Assembly (NCBI GenBank): GCA_016125385.1
Contig: WGLV01000005.1
Location: 124,001 to 188,000, forward strand
Length of the DNA: 64,000 nucleotides
Source of the DNA: a bacterium
GTDB lineage: Bacteria > Hinthialibacterota > Hinthialibacteria > Hinthialibacterales > Hinthialibacteraceae
Direction of reading: 5' to 3'
The position numbers and the translations under genes were made by a program. Of this stretch, positions 18,336 to 26,682 are shown one piece after another (position 1 is the first letter of the stretch; each line of letters starts with the position of its first letter). The notes beneath the pieces were generated by a model that saw nothing but the letters and a program-made list of their open reading frames with translations, was not told where the DNA came from and ran no database searches.

Positions 18336-20207
18336 TCAGGCGGCTTCGGGGTCGCGCTGGTGTTTGAGGACATTGACCCAGAGGACGGTGATGTCTGCGG
18401 GAAAAACCCCGGGGATGCGGGCCGCCTGGCCGATGGTGGCGGGCTGGACGCGCTTGAACTTCTCGCGCGCCTCGTTGCGCATGCCGGAGGCGGCGTCGTA
18501 ATCGAAATCGGGCGGGATGGCGCGGCGTTCAGATTTTCGGTCTTCTTCGATGATCTTGATCTGGCGCTCAATGTAACCCTGATACTTGGTTTCGATCTCG
18601 ACCTGCTCCAGCACGCGGGCGTGCCAGCGGGAGAGATCGACGCCGAATCGATCCAGCCATTCCGCCTTCATGGGCGCGCGGCGCAAGACCTGCTCCAAGG
18701 GGGTGGGATGAGAAATCTCCCCAAGACCGAGTTCGGCGAACAGGTCGCGGGTTGAATCGCTGGGGGTAATCACACGGCTTCGGAGTTCTTCCTTGAGCAA
18801 CGCGGCGTCCCGCTTCCAGCCCTCTACCTCGTCCTTCCATTCGCGGGGGATCATACCCAAACGATAACCGGATTCCATCAGGCGGAAATCGGCGTTGTCC
18901 TGACGCAACAGCAGGCGATGCTCGGCGGAAGCGGTAAAGAGGCGATAGGGTTCCTCGCAGCCCTTGGTGACGAGGTCGTCGGCCAGCACGCCGATGTAGG
19001 CCTCGTCGCGGCGCAGGATGAAGGGCGATTCGCCCCGGACCTTGAGCGCGGCGTTGATTCCAGCGATCAGCCCCTGCGCCGCGGCTTCTTCGTACCCGGA
19101 GGTTCCATTGAGCTGACCCGCCATGTAGAGGCCTTCGAGGCGCTTGCTTTCAAGCCAGGGGTAGAGGTCCTGCGGGTTGGAGAAGAAATATTCAACGGCG
19201 TAACCCGGTTTGACGATTCGAGCACGCTCGAGGCCGGGGATGGTGCGGATAAAGGCTTCCTGCACGTCTTCCGGCAGACTGGTGGAGATTCCATTGGGAT
19301 AGACGACGTTGCAGTCGACGCCTTCTGGTTCGATGAAGATCTGATGGGAGGTCTTGTCTGGGAATTTATGGATTTTGTCTTCGATCGACGGGCAGTAACG
19401 CGGTCCAACTCCCTTGATAACGCCGGAATACAGCGGGGATCGGTCGAGACCGCCGAGAATGGCCTCATGCGTGCTGGCGTTGGTGCGAGTGATATAGCAA
19501 CAGATTTTATTCTGTACGGGCGCCTCGGGATGGTACGAAAACGGCGCAGGCGGTTCATCGCCCAGCTGGCGGTCAAGAGAAGCGAAATCGATCGTGGAAG
19601 CATCAAGCCGCGCCGGGGTTCCGGTTTTGAGACGGCCCAGGTTGAAACCCAGCGCGGCAAGGCAATCGGCGAGAACCTGAGAGGGGCTTTCACCGATACG
19701 GCCGCCGGCGACCTGTTGCAAACCGAAGTGCATGACGCCGCCGAGAAAGGTTCCCGGCGTGAGGATGACGGTTTTTCCGCGAAGATGATTGCCCTGCCGG
19801 TCGGAGACGCCGCACAGGCGGCCCTGTTCGATAAGCAGCGATGAACCTTCGCCGGAGAGCAGATCGAGATGGGGAACCTCGCGGAGGATTTCGACCATGA
19901 TCCGGCTGTAGGCGTCGCGGTCGGACTGGGCGCGAGGCGAACGCACCGCCGGGCCTTTGGAGGCGTTAAGCATTTTGAAATGGATGCCGGCGCGGTCTGC
20001 GACGCGCGCCATGACGCCGCCCAGCGCATCGATCTCACGCACGAGCTGGCCCTTGGCGACGCCGCCGATGGCGGGATTGCATGACATGCGCGCCAGCGCG
20101 CTGGGATCGAAGGTCAACAAGGCGGTTTTGCAGCCCATGTTGGCGGAGGCGTGAGCGGCCTCACAACCGGCGTGTCCACCGCCAACAACGATGACGTCAT
20201 ACTCCAT
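18336..20207 (-). CDS. mnmG: tRNA uridine-5-carboxymethylaminomethyl modification enzyme MnmG (GidA)
   Basis: A 623-residue FAD enzyme that, with MnmE, installs the cmnm5 group on wobble U34 of some tRNAs. It has the N-terminal FAD motif VVGGGHAGCEAAHASA, the family motifs FLGGVMHFGLQQ, LKTGTPAR and YCPSIEDK, and the C-terminal FAD region GQLNGTSGYEEAAAQGLIAG. The C-terminal MnmE-contact domain ends IPGVFPADITVLWVN. Length is normal. GGAG precedes ATG 20207. No mnmE or rsmG neighbour is visible; it is flanked instead by toxin-antitoxin DNA on both sides. Confidence 0.97.
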   Translation of the reverse strand: MEYDVIVVGGGHAGCEAAHASANMGCKTALLTFDPSALARMSCNPAIGGVAKGQLVREIDALGGVMARVADRAGIHFKMLNASKGPAVRSPRAQSDRDAYSRIMVEILREVPHLDLLSGEGSSLLIEQGRLCGVSDRQGNHLRGKTVILTPGTFLGGVMHFGLQQVAGGRIGESPSQVLADCLAALGFNLGRLKTGTPARLDASTIDFASLDRQLGDEPPAPFSYHPEAPVQNKICCYITRTNASTHEAILGGLDRSPLYSGVIKGVGPRYCPSIEDKIHKFPDKTSHQIFIEPEGVDCNVVYPNGISTSLPEDVQEAFIRTIPGLERARIVKPGYAVEYFFSNPQDLYPWLESKRLEGLYMAGQLNGTSGYEEAAAQGLIAGINAALKVRGESPFILRRDEAYIGVLADDLVTKGCEEPYRLFTASAEHRLLLRQDNADFRLMESGYRLGMIPREWKDEVEGWKRDAALLKEELRSRVITPSDSTRDLFAELGLGEISHPTPLEQVLRRAPMKAEWLDRFGVDLSRWHARVLEQVEIETKYQGYIERQIKIIEEDRKSERRAIPPDFDYDAASGMRNEAREKFKRVQPATIGQAARIPGVFPADITVLWVNVLKHQRDPEAA

Positions 20208-20284
20208 CAGGAGAACTCCAGAGGCTAAACGATGTTTGTTTTAGTTGATATTCGAATTTCGAACGGAATTCGCAAGGAGTGCTA

Positions 20285-20629
20285 TCATTGTGTTGAATGC
20301 ATTTTAGACAGCTTGTTTTTTTGAGAAACAGGAACAAATTCGAGCACGACCTTTCTATTCAAAGCCGCCGCGATTCGGCGCAGCATGGAAAGCGAATGGC
20401 CCTCGTAATCCGCGTTTTCCAGCAGAACAATCACTGTGCGGCTGGTTCCTACTCTATCCGCCAATTCCTGTTGAGTGAGCCCCGCCTCTTTCCGTAAATC
20501 GCAGATGTTGCGCGCGATTTCAGCATTCGCCCGCTCTTGTTCAAGAAGGTCTTTCATCTCCGGGTCATTATCTATATACCGGCGATGTAAGATTTCAACG
20601 CCATCCGTCGTTGGTTTCCGATCAGGCAC
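20285..20629 (-). CDS. Xre-family antitoxin (HigA-like)
   Basis: A 114-residue protein with a helix-turn-helix of the Xre/Cro type in its second half: ARNICDLRKEAGLTQQELAD, then RVGTSRTVIVLLENADYEG and SLSMLRRIAAALNRKVVLEF. It would neutralise the toxin encoded just upstream and repress the operon. I chose GTG 20629 because GAGGAG sits 8 bases upstream; the alternative TTG 20633-20635 is too close to that site. It starts 2 bp after the toxin stop. Toxin-first order is the HigBA arrangement. A perfect palindrome over the operon promoter is a likely operator for this protein. Confidence 0.88.
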   Translation of the reverse strand: MPDRKPTTDGVEILHRRYIDNDPEMKDLLEQERANAEIARNICDLRKEAGLTQQELADRVGTSRTVIVLLENADYEGHSLSMLRRIAAALNRKVVLEFVPVSQKNKLSKMHSTQ

Positions 20630-20631
20630 GA

Positions 20632-21000
20632 TCAATTCTCCTCGTACGTATGCCGCAATGGGTTCTCCATAAACAACTGTTTCCGTTTCATTGCACGCTC
20701 GATCTCGACCGGTGGAACTTTCTTTTCTTTTATCAGGCCATGAGAAACCACAATAGCCGCATCCCCATGGAAGAAATACAACATCCGATACTGCACTCCC
20801 TGAAATGAGGCCCTTAATTCGTAAATTCCATCACGAAGATAATCCGCCTCAGGGCGGCGAATTTCATGACCTAAAGCCTTCAAACGCTCGATTCGAACCA
20901 GGCATTTGAGTCTCGCCCGCTTTGGAAGTTCGTCCATCCAGTCCAACAATGGAATTGATTCATCATCTTCCCGATAAAACAGCAAGCGAATAACTGGCAT
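20632..21000 (-). CDS. HigB/Gp49-like (DUF891) toxin of a type II toxin-antitoxin system
   Basis: A 122-residue RelE-superfamily protein of the phage Gp49-like type. Visible markers: an N-terminal strand (VIRLLFYRED), the helical part IPLLDWMDELPKRARLKCL, then the sheet YLRDGIYELRASFQGVQYRMLYFF with the conserved RxxxxxxQYRxLYF pattern, and GLIKEKKVPPVEIERAMKRK. Family members are ribosome-dependent mRNA endonucleases. The start at ATG 21000 fits the family; a TTG four codons upstream is possible. It precedes its antitoxin, separated by 2 bp, so the pair is one transcript. Confidence 0.87.
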   Translation of the reverse strand: MPVIRLLFYREDDESIPLLDWMDELPKRARLKCLVRIERLKALGHEIRRPEADYLRDGIYELRASFQGVQYRMLYFFHGDAAIVVSHGLIKEKKVPPVEIERAMKRKQLFMENPLRHTYEEN

Positions 21001-21017
21001 CGATTCGTTCAATTCGA

Positions 21018-21047
21018 TATTGTCGTAATATTACGACAATAAGTCAA
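21018..21047 (-). promoter_or_regulatory. Promoter and palindromic operator of the toxin-antitoxin operon
   Basis: On the minus strand a -35 box TTGACT (21042-21047) and a -10 box GACAAT (21019-21024) are spaced by exactly 17 bp, ending 18 bp before the toxin start. A perfect 24-bp palindrome (21018-21041, half-site TATTGTCGTAAT) covers the whole spacer and the -10 box. Binding of a dimeric repressor here would block RNA polymerase, as expected for autoregulation by an Xre antitoxin. Confidence 0.8.
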
Positions 21048-21082
21048 TAGGTTTCACACGAGATATACGCAAGGTATTCCTG

Positions 21083-21658
21083 TTACTTTTTGGCCGGGAT
21101 GGGACGGGTTTTGATCAGTATCTTGCGGTTCTCTTTCTGTTCGTTTTTCAATGTGACCATCGATTCGGTTTCATACACCAGCATGGGGATGCTGGTATAC
21201 ACCACGTAATGATTGAAGGGAATGATGAATTCGAAGGGATGGCTGGTTTCATAGACGAAGTAATAGCGATTCTGTTGATCGACGCCGATATCGGAAACCG
21301 GCAAGGTGAGCTGGACGCGGATCAACAACTGTTTGGGTTCTCCCTTTGAGACGGCGGTGGGGTATTTGATCTTGAGCTGGGGGAGATTGGTGGCCTTGGC
21401 GTCCACGACATCGTACTGAAGTTCCTGACGGGTTTTCATATCCTGCACGGTGACGACCTTGACGGGCGCGGCGAGGGTATCGCAATAGAATCCGCCGGAT
21501 GGAAACAGGAATGTGGTGTTGCCCGCGAGGTTATCCGCGACGGTGTAGGTCAACTCGACGCGGCGATTGGTCAGATCAATGACCTCCATGGTGACATCGG
21601 CGAAAGAAGTGATACAAAACGCGGTCAGCGCCGTCAGAGCGAAAATGATTTTCTTCAT
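21083..21658 (-). CDS. Exported protein of unknown function
   Basis: A 191-residue exported protein. A signal peptide (MKKIIFALTALTAFCITSFA) is followed by a beta-rich mature part that begins DVTMEVIDLTNRRVELTYTV and includes TTFLFPSGGFYCD and FVYETSHPFEFIIPFNHYVV. I recognise no family. GGAGTCATATCTC precedes ATG 21658. It lies between the toxin operon and the M23 peptidase gene on the same strand, with separate leaders. A periplasmic or surface role is inferred from the signal only. Confidence 0.65.
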   Translation of the reverse strand: MKKIIFALTALTAFCITSFADVTMEVIDLTNRRVELTYTVADNLAGNTTFLFPSGGFYCDTLAAPVKVVTVQDMKTRQELQYDVVDAKATNLPQLKIKYPTAVSKGEPKQLLIRVQLTLPVSDIGVDQQNRYYFVYETSHPFEFIIPFNHYVVYTSIPMLVYETESMVTLKNEQKENRKILIKTRPIPAKK

Positions 21659-21797
21659 GAGATATGACTCCTTTTTTTATTCTTAACGGATTACCAAATT
21701 GAAAAGAACGGCTTTCTGATTTAATCGAAAGAGAATCGAATCCATCTAACGAAATCAGAATAGACGTCTCAAATCCTATTATAATCGCCGGTGTTTT

Positions 21798-23228
21798 TTA
21801 CTCCACGATGACTTTCACCCGAGCAATCGCCATGACGCCGTTATTCGACTGACGCGCGGCGGTGACGATGTATAATCCCAGCTTGTCGTAATGATGAGAC
21901 ACGGTAGCGAAGTCGTTTTGCGACCGGGTTTTGCCGAATGTTCCATCGCCAAAGTCGATGGCTTCGGCGCCGCCTTCCACACGGAAGGTTCTGACTTTGA
22001 AAAAGACTTCATCACCGGTTTTGATTCCCGTGGTGGGATAGCAGGCGAGGTTCATCGTGGGCGGGAGTTTCTCCACCGGATTTTGGGGATCGATGACCTG
22101 TATCACGCAGAAATCGACGTCTTCTCTCCCCTTGCCGTCACGGACGCGCAGGATTTCGGAATACGTTCCGGGACGGTCGTATACGCGTTTGACGATGGGG
22201 CCGGTCTGGACGCTTCCATCGATAAACTGCCACTGGTACGACTCGATACGGCCGCCATCGCAAATCGACTCGGAACCATCGAGGCGAACGGGTTCGCCAA
22301 CGGCGGCGAGGTGGTGAGGACGGGCGACCGCAAGCAACGAACCGGGATGTTCGCGCAGGTAGGTCTCCATCATAAAAGGATAAGCATTGATGACGGCGCC
22401 GCGCTCATCTCGGATTTCGAAATGAAGGTGCGCCCAGCCGCCGGATGCGCCTTCCTTGCCAAGAACCCCGATCCAGTCGCCCTTATGGACGCGAACGCCA
22501 GGCCGGATATTCGGCAGGATGCGGGCGTGATGGGAATAACGGTACGTCCAGCCATTGTCTCCGCGAAGATAGATCACATCGTACCGGGTAGATACCCACG
22601 GCATTTCTTTCACGATTGGCAAAACATCTTCGCCCGCCGAAAGGACTTCGCCGTCAGACGCGGCGAAGACGCGCACCATACCGTCATAGCCGCCGAAATC
22701 GAGACCATAGTGATAGTAAACGCCTTTGCTCGCGGGAATCTCGTCTCCGTTTACGAATGATTCTTCGTTCGCCATCTGGGTATCGGAAGCGAACCAGCGC
22801 TGTTCAACGGGGTATGTGAACAGGTCAGGATCGACCAGCGGCGCATCGGGGTTCCAGAAACGCAGCCGCGCGGCGTTTTTCTCCGCATCGAAGTTCCAGA
22901 CATTGCCGTGGATGGATCGGTCGACGAAACCGCGCGTGAGCGAGGCGTCTACCTTGACGCCATTGACGATTCGCGGCATGGCGTAACGGGCCACCGGGAT
23001 GACAGCCTGTTCACCGTCGATGGAAATCGAAACGGAGGCCTCGCGAACCGCGTCACGAAGCGTGTCACGAGTTCCATGAATGGCGAGGAGCGTTATCTGC
23101 TTCTGTTCGCCGTTCGCCAGTTGGAATCCATATTCGCCGCCAACAGGGAGATCGACGATAACTGGTTGAGCGAAAGCCGTTTGAGAAAACAACAGTATGC
23201 TGTAAAGAAACAGGATGCACCGATTCAA
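21798..23228 (-). CDS. Exported M23-family metallopeptidase with PKD-like domains
   Basis: A 476-residue exported protein. The signal peptide reads MNRCILFLYSILLFSQTAFA. The M23/LytM zinc-peptidase core (about residues 165-295) contains YYHYGLDFGGYDG (zinc His and Asp), ASDGEVLSAGE, YSHHARILPNI and HLHFEIRDE (the HxH zinc/catalytic pair). These enzymes cut glycyl or meso-DAP peptide links in peptidoglycan. A PKD-like domain follows (VRLDGSESICDGGRIESYQW) and probably a second beta domain at the end. The start is a TTG at 23226-23228, chosen because GGAGG lies 7 bases upstream and it begins the signal peptide exactly; earlier in-frame codons would bury the signal. Confidence 0.87.
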   Translation of the reverse strand: MNRCILFLYSILLFSQTAFAQPVIVDLPVGGEYGFQLANGEQKQITLLAIHGTRDTLRDAVREASVSISIDGEQAVIPVARYAMPRIVNGVKVDASLTRGFVDRSIHGNVWNFDAEKNAARLRFWNPDAPLVDPDLFTYPVEQRWFASDTQMANEESFVNGDEIPASKGVYYHYGLDFGGYDGMVRVFAASDGEVLSAGEDVLPIVKEMPWVSTRYDVIYLRGDNGWTYRYSHHARILPNIRPGVRVHKGDWIGVLGKEGASGGWAHLHFEIRDERGAVINAYPFMMETYLREHPGSLLAVARPHHLAAVGEPVRLDGSESICDGGRIESYQWQFIDGSVQTGPIVKRVYDRPGTYSEILRVRDGKGREDVDFCVIQVIDPQNPVEKLPPTMNLACYPTTGIKTGDEVFFKVRTFRVEGGAEAIDFGDGTFGKTRSQNDFATVSHHYDKLGLYIVTAARQSNNGVMAIARVKVIVE

Positions 23229-23483
23229 TGAATTCCTCCAGAATGATTGACAATCTACAAGCAATGTCTTCCATGCCCGCGCGAACGATTCTACCATTCG
23301 TTTATATTTGGCGCCAAAGTAATCTTCTTACGGAGCAACGCGAAACCTCTCTACCTGTTATTTTCATCGATTGCGCGCCTGCTCACTACCCGCAACACAA
23401 ATTGGCAATAAATATCAGGCATCACCAACGACTCGATTTGAATGTCATGGGGCCGACGCCCATGAGATCAGGAGGACTTCAAG

Positions 23484-24716
23484 ATGGCTCATCTGGCGAT
23501 TTGCGGCGGGAAGCCCGTCCGGACGGAACCGTTTTCCGCCTGGCCGGTGTACGACGACCGCGAGAAACAGGCGTTGATCGAAACGCTGGAAAGCCGTGAA
23601 TGGGGGATCGGCTCGCCCAAAGTGGAAGCATTTGAACGAGAGTTCGCCGAGTTCTGCGGCGCGCGGTACGCGATCAGCTGCACTAATGGCACCGACGCGA
23701 TCTACATCGCTCTGCAGGCGCTGGGAATCGGGGCGGGCGATGAAGTCATTATTCCTCCCTATACGTTCATCGCCACCGCGATCGGCGTGTTGATGTGTAA
23801 TGCGGTTCCGGTGTTCGCCGATATTCACCCCCTGACGTATAACCTCGATCCGGCGTCGGTGAAAGAGAAAATCACGCCTCGCACCAGAGCGATCATCCCG
23901 GTGCATATCGCGGGCAACCCCGCCGACATGGACGGCATCATGGAGCTGGCGAAAGAACATGATCTGTTCGTACTGGAAGACAGCGCGCAGGCGCACGGTG
24001 CCGAATGGCGCGGGAAGCGGGTCGGTCCACTGGGCGATCTGGGTACGTTTTCGTTTCAGACATCCAAAAACCTTTCTTCCGGCGAAGGCGGCGCCATCGT
24101 CACCAATGACGAAGCGCTGTCAGAGCGAGTGCGTACTTTCGTGAATTGCGGCCGGGTCAAAGGCGGGGCGTGGTATGACCATCACGAACTGGCGGGCAAC
24201 CACCGGTTGGGCGCCTTTCAGGCTGCGTTGCTGTCTGTGGGGCTTGAGCGCATCGACGATCAGATGAAGACGCGCGAAGATAACGCCGGTTATCTTCAAG
24301 GCCTGCTGGACGAGCTCGACGGCATCGACATGACCGGCGCGCATGCAGGAACCACGCGGCGGGTTCATCACCTGGGCATTCTGCGATTCGGCAGCGAAGC
24401 GTTCGGCGGTTTATCGAAAAAGCGTTTTGTTGAAGCGCTTAACGCGGAAGGCATTGAATGCGCGGCGGGTTATCTGCCGCTGTATCATTATCATTATTTC
24501 AGACATTTCGCCGAGAAGACCCCGGCTTATGAATCGTTATATCAAGACCGGGTCGATTACGGCGTGGTGACGTGTCCCGTGACCGAGCGGATTTCAGCCG
24601 AGGAAGGCGTCTGGTTGTTTCAGGAGACCTTTCTGGGAAACACGCAAGACATGGACGACGTCGCCGCCGCTATCGCCAAAATTCAAAAACACGCCCACGA
24701 AGCGATTGAATCGTAA
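23484..24716 (+). CDS. DegT/DnrJ/EryC1/StrS-family sugar aminotransferase
   Basis: A 410-residue PLP enzyme of the nucleotide-sugar aminotransferase family. It transfers an amino group, usually from glutamate, to a keto-sugar nucleotide. Visible motifs: the cofactor pocket in SCTNGTDAIYIALQALG, EVIIPPYTFIATA, LEDSAQAHGAEW with the PLP-binding Asp region, and FSFQTSKNLSSGEGGAIV with the Schiff-base lysine at residue 195. The C-terminal region has the usual YYRHFA-like sugar loop (YHYHYFRHFAE). Some family members act as dehydratases, but lysine rather than histidine favours aminotransfer. It is followed 11 bp later by the nucleotidyltransferase, so the pair is probably an operon for an amino sugar. 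Confidence 0.92.
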   Translation: MAHLAICGGKPVRTEPFSAWPVYDDREKQALIETLESREWGIGSPKVEAFEREFAEFCGARYAISCTNGTDAIYIALQALGIGAGDEVIIPPYTFIATAIGVLMCNAVPVFADIHPLTYNLDPASVKEKITPRTRAIIPVHIAGNPADMDGIMELAKEHDLFVLEDSAQAHGAEWRGKRVGPLGDLGTFSFQTSKNLSSGEGGAIVTNDEALSERVRTFVNCGRVKGGAWYDHHELAGNHRLGAFQAALLSVGLERIDDQMKTREDNAGYLQGLLDELDGIDMTGAHAGTTRRVHHLGILRFGSEAFGGLSKKRFVEALNAEGIECAAGYLPLYHYHYFRHFAEKTPAYESLYQDRVDYGVVTCPVTERISAEEGVWLFQETFLGNTQDMDDVAAAIAKIQKHAHEAIES

Positions 24717-24727
24717 AGGAGCGCATC

Positions 24728-26104
24728 ATGGCCGAAACCGCCGTCATCCTCGCCGCCGGACGCGGAACCAAACTGTGGCCCTATGGCGACACCTGGGCCA
24801 AGGCGGCGTTGCCCATCGCCAACTGGCCGCTGATTCAATGGCAGATTGAAACCATGCAGGCCTGCGGCGTCCAGCGTTTTCTGGTGGTGACGGGCCATCA
24901 CGACGGACAGGTGCGCGACGCGGTGTCGGGATTCGACAATGTGGAGTGCATCGATCAGTTGAAGCCGAATGGAACCGCGGACGCGCTTTTGCACGCGCTG
25001 GATTATATCGATGACGAGACCTTTCTCGTCGTGTACGGCGATGTGCTGTTCGCCGAAGAAGACCTGCGCGCGCTGATGGACCGGGCCGGCGACGGCGAAC
25101 CACCCGCCGCCATGGTTCAAGCGTTAAATGGCAAGCCGAGCGGCGAGTGGCTCTGCGCCAATCTGGAAGACGACTTCATCAAAACCATTCTGGGGCATCC
25201 ACGCGAGGCGACGCACCGGCTGTGCGGAGTGTATGCGTTGACGCGCGACGTGGTTCCCTTCGTGGAGAACAACCCCGGCCTGATGACTTCGGTGGAAGTG
25301 GGCGCTATGCCGCCGATGGAGATGGACCTCGCGGAGTCGATCAGCCGTTTCATTCAACGCGGCGGAGAAATGTTCGCTGTAGAAACGCGCGAAGCTTTTT
25401 TTGACATCGACAAGCCGTGGCATCTGCTCGACGCCAACTTCGGGTACCTTGGTTACCTCGGCGCCCGGCTGACGCAGAATGAAATCGCGGCCAGCGCCGT
25501 CATTGAAGACGGCGCCGAGATCGACGGATTCGTGGTGATGGGCGAAAATTCGTTCATCGGACGCGACGTCAAAATCAAAGGCAATCTGTGGCTGGGCGAT
25601 CACAGCCGCATCGTCGACGGCGCCATCGTCGGCGCCAATTGCAGCATCGGTGAAAACACCATCGTGCGCGAATACTGCCGGATCGAAGATCACAGCAGCA
25701 TCGGGCATCGCTGTGTGGTGGGGCACGCCGCCGAGTTCAGCGGCATTCTGATGGACGGAGCGTATTCGTTTCACTACGGCGAATACTGGGGCGTGATCGG
25801 ACGATCAACCGACCTGGGCGCCGCGACGGTGTGCGGCAACCTGCGGTTTGACGATCAGCTCACCGCGCATCGCGTCAAAGGGCGCCGCGAGGTTCCCGTC
25901 AGTGCGTCGGTCAATGCGGCGTTTCTAGGCGATTTTGTGCGAACCGGAGTCAATGCGATCATCATGCCGGGCGTTCGGGTGGGGGCGTACAGCGTGGTCG
26001 GCGCGGGCGTACTGCTCAGCGAAGACCTGCCCAACAACACGCTGGTTCACGCCGAGCAGACGCTCATCAAAAAACCGTGGGGGCCGGAACGATACGGGTG
26101 GTAG
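24728..26104 (+). CDS. Sugar nucleotidyltransferase with left-handed beta-helix domain (GlmU-like)
   Basis: A 458-residue protein. The N-terminal Rossmann-like domain has the nucleotidyltransferase signature LAAGRGTKLWPYGDTWAKAA (GxGTxLxP with a downstream lysine), GTADALLHA and VYGDVLFAEED. From about residue 250 come isoleucine-patch hexapeptides of a left-handed beta helix (FVVMGENSFIGRDVKIKG, IVGANCSIGENTIV). It likely makes a NDP-sugar from a sugar 1-phosphate; a linked acyltransferase step is possible but not proven. AAGGAG precedes ATG 24728. Its last 110 bp are duplicated 688 bp downstream, with a foreign gene in between. Confidence 0.85.
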   Translation: MAETAVILAAGRGTKLWPYGDTWAKAALPIANWPLIQWQIETMQACGVQRFLVVTGHHDGQVRDAVSGFDNVECIDQLKPNGTADALLHALDYIDDETFLVVYGDVLFAEEDLRALMDRAGDGEPPAAMVQALNGKPSGEWLCANLEDDFIKTILGHPREATHRLCGVYALTRDVVPFVENNPGLMTSVEVGAMPPMEMDLAESISRFIQRGGEMFAVETREAFFDIDKPWHLLDANFGYLGYLGARLTQNEIAASAVIEDGAEIDGFVVMGENSFIGRDVKIKGNLWLGDHSRIVDGAIVGANCSIGENTIVREYCRIEDHSSIGHRCVVGHAAEFSGILMDGAYSFHYGEYWGVIGRSTDLGAATVCGNLRFDDQLTAHRVKGRREVPVSASVNAAFLGDFVRTGVNAIIMPGVRVGAYSVVGAGVLLSEDLPNNTLVHAEQTLIKKPWGPERYGW

Positions 26105-26110
26105 CGGGCG
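25995..26110 (+). repeat. Direct repeat copy 1 (3' end of the nucleotidyltransferase gene)
   Basis: A 116-bp stretch that recurs at 26683-26798 with 3 visible mismatches. Copy 1 is the functional end of the nucleotidyltransferase gene, including its TAG stop at 26102-26104 and 6 bp beyond. The two copies are offset by exactly 688 bp and enclose the DUF2200 gene and two attC-like half sites. Confidence 0.95.
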
Positions 26111-26170
26111 ACGCGGACAGGGTCCGCCGCCGAGTCTTTGGGCTGAATGCAACAAAAGCGCTGTTATAAG

Positions 26171-26196
26171 CAAGCCCCTAAACTCAGGCGTTAGAC
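26171..26196 (+). other. attC-like right half site (core GTTAGAC)
   Basis: The core GTTAGAC at 26190-26196 fits the integron consensus GTTRRRY. The sequence before it (GCCCCTAAACTCAGGC) has the layout of the L' side of aadA-type attC sites, whose right end reads GCTTAACTCAAGCGTTAGA. The DUF2200 start codon lies 26 bp after the core, which is typical spacing for a gene cassette. The basis is pattern recognition by eye; attC sites are defined by folding, which I could not compute. Confidence 0.5.
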
Positions 26197-26222
26197 AACC
26201 CAGTGAAAGGCGTGCAAGACAC

Positions 26223-26588
26223 ATGAGCAAATTAAGCGACCACGACGAACGTATTCGCAAGATGACGTTTGCTTCAGTATACCCGCACTATGTTGCAAAA
26301 ATTGAAAAGAAGGGGCGAACCAGGGAAGAGTTGCATCAAGTGATTTCATGGCTTACGGGCTACTGTAACGAAGCAATTCTCCAGCACATCAAGGCGGCCT
26401 CGACTTTTGAAGAATTCTTTGCGCAGGCGAACGTGAACCACAACGCCCATCTGATTACTGGCGTGATTTGCGGCTATCGGGTTGAAGAGATTGAGAACCC
26501 GTTGACTCAGCGGGTCAGGTACCTGGACAAACTGGTCGATGAACTTGCGAAAGGCCGCAAGATCGAGAAGATCCTGCGTAGCGCGTAA
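26223..26588 (+). CDS. DUF2200 family protein
   Basis: A 121-residue cytoplasmic protein matching DUF2200 along its full length. Conserved blocks seen: RKMTFASVYPHYVAKIEKKG, ELHQVISWLTGY, STFEEFFAQA, NAHLITGVICGYRVEEIENP and RYLDKLVDELAKGRKIEKIL. The biochemical role of the family is unknown to me. ATG 26223 starts directly after the attC-like core. The gene lies between two copies of the nucleotidyltransferase 3' end and has an attC-like left half site 66 bp after its stop, so it looks like a captured gene cassette. The nearby gene ends on the same strand give no functional hint. Confidence 0.85.
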   Translation: MSKLSDHDERIRKMTFASVYPHYVAKIEKKGRTREELHQVISWLTGYCNEAILQHIKAASTFEEFFAQANVNHNAHLITGVICGYRVEEIENPLTQRVRYLDKLVDELAKGRKIEKILRSA

Positions 26589-26654
26589 CACGCCGCGAGC
26601 AAATGTTAAAAACCGATGGCTTCCGCCAGTTAACGGCCAAAACAAAATGAGGCT

Positions 26655-26680
26655 GTCTAACAACAGCATGAAACGGACGT
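26655..26680 (+). other. attC-like left half site (core GTCTAAC)
   Basis: The core GTCTAAC at 26655-26661 fits the consensus RYYYAAC. The bases that follow (AACAGCATGAAACGGACG) resemble the left end of aadA-type attC sites, GTCTAACAATTCGTTCAAGC. The site follows the DUF2200 gene but its right half is missing: the duplicated nucleotidyltransferase end begins two bases later. The matching right half lies upstream of the gene instead. Confidence 0.5.
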
Positions 26681-26682
26681 CT

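Noticed and set aside
18918-19844. A 308-residue open frame on the plus strand inside mnmG
   Set aside because: Antisense shadow of mnmG with repeated, low-complexity composition and no start signal.
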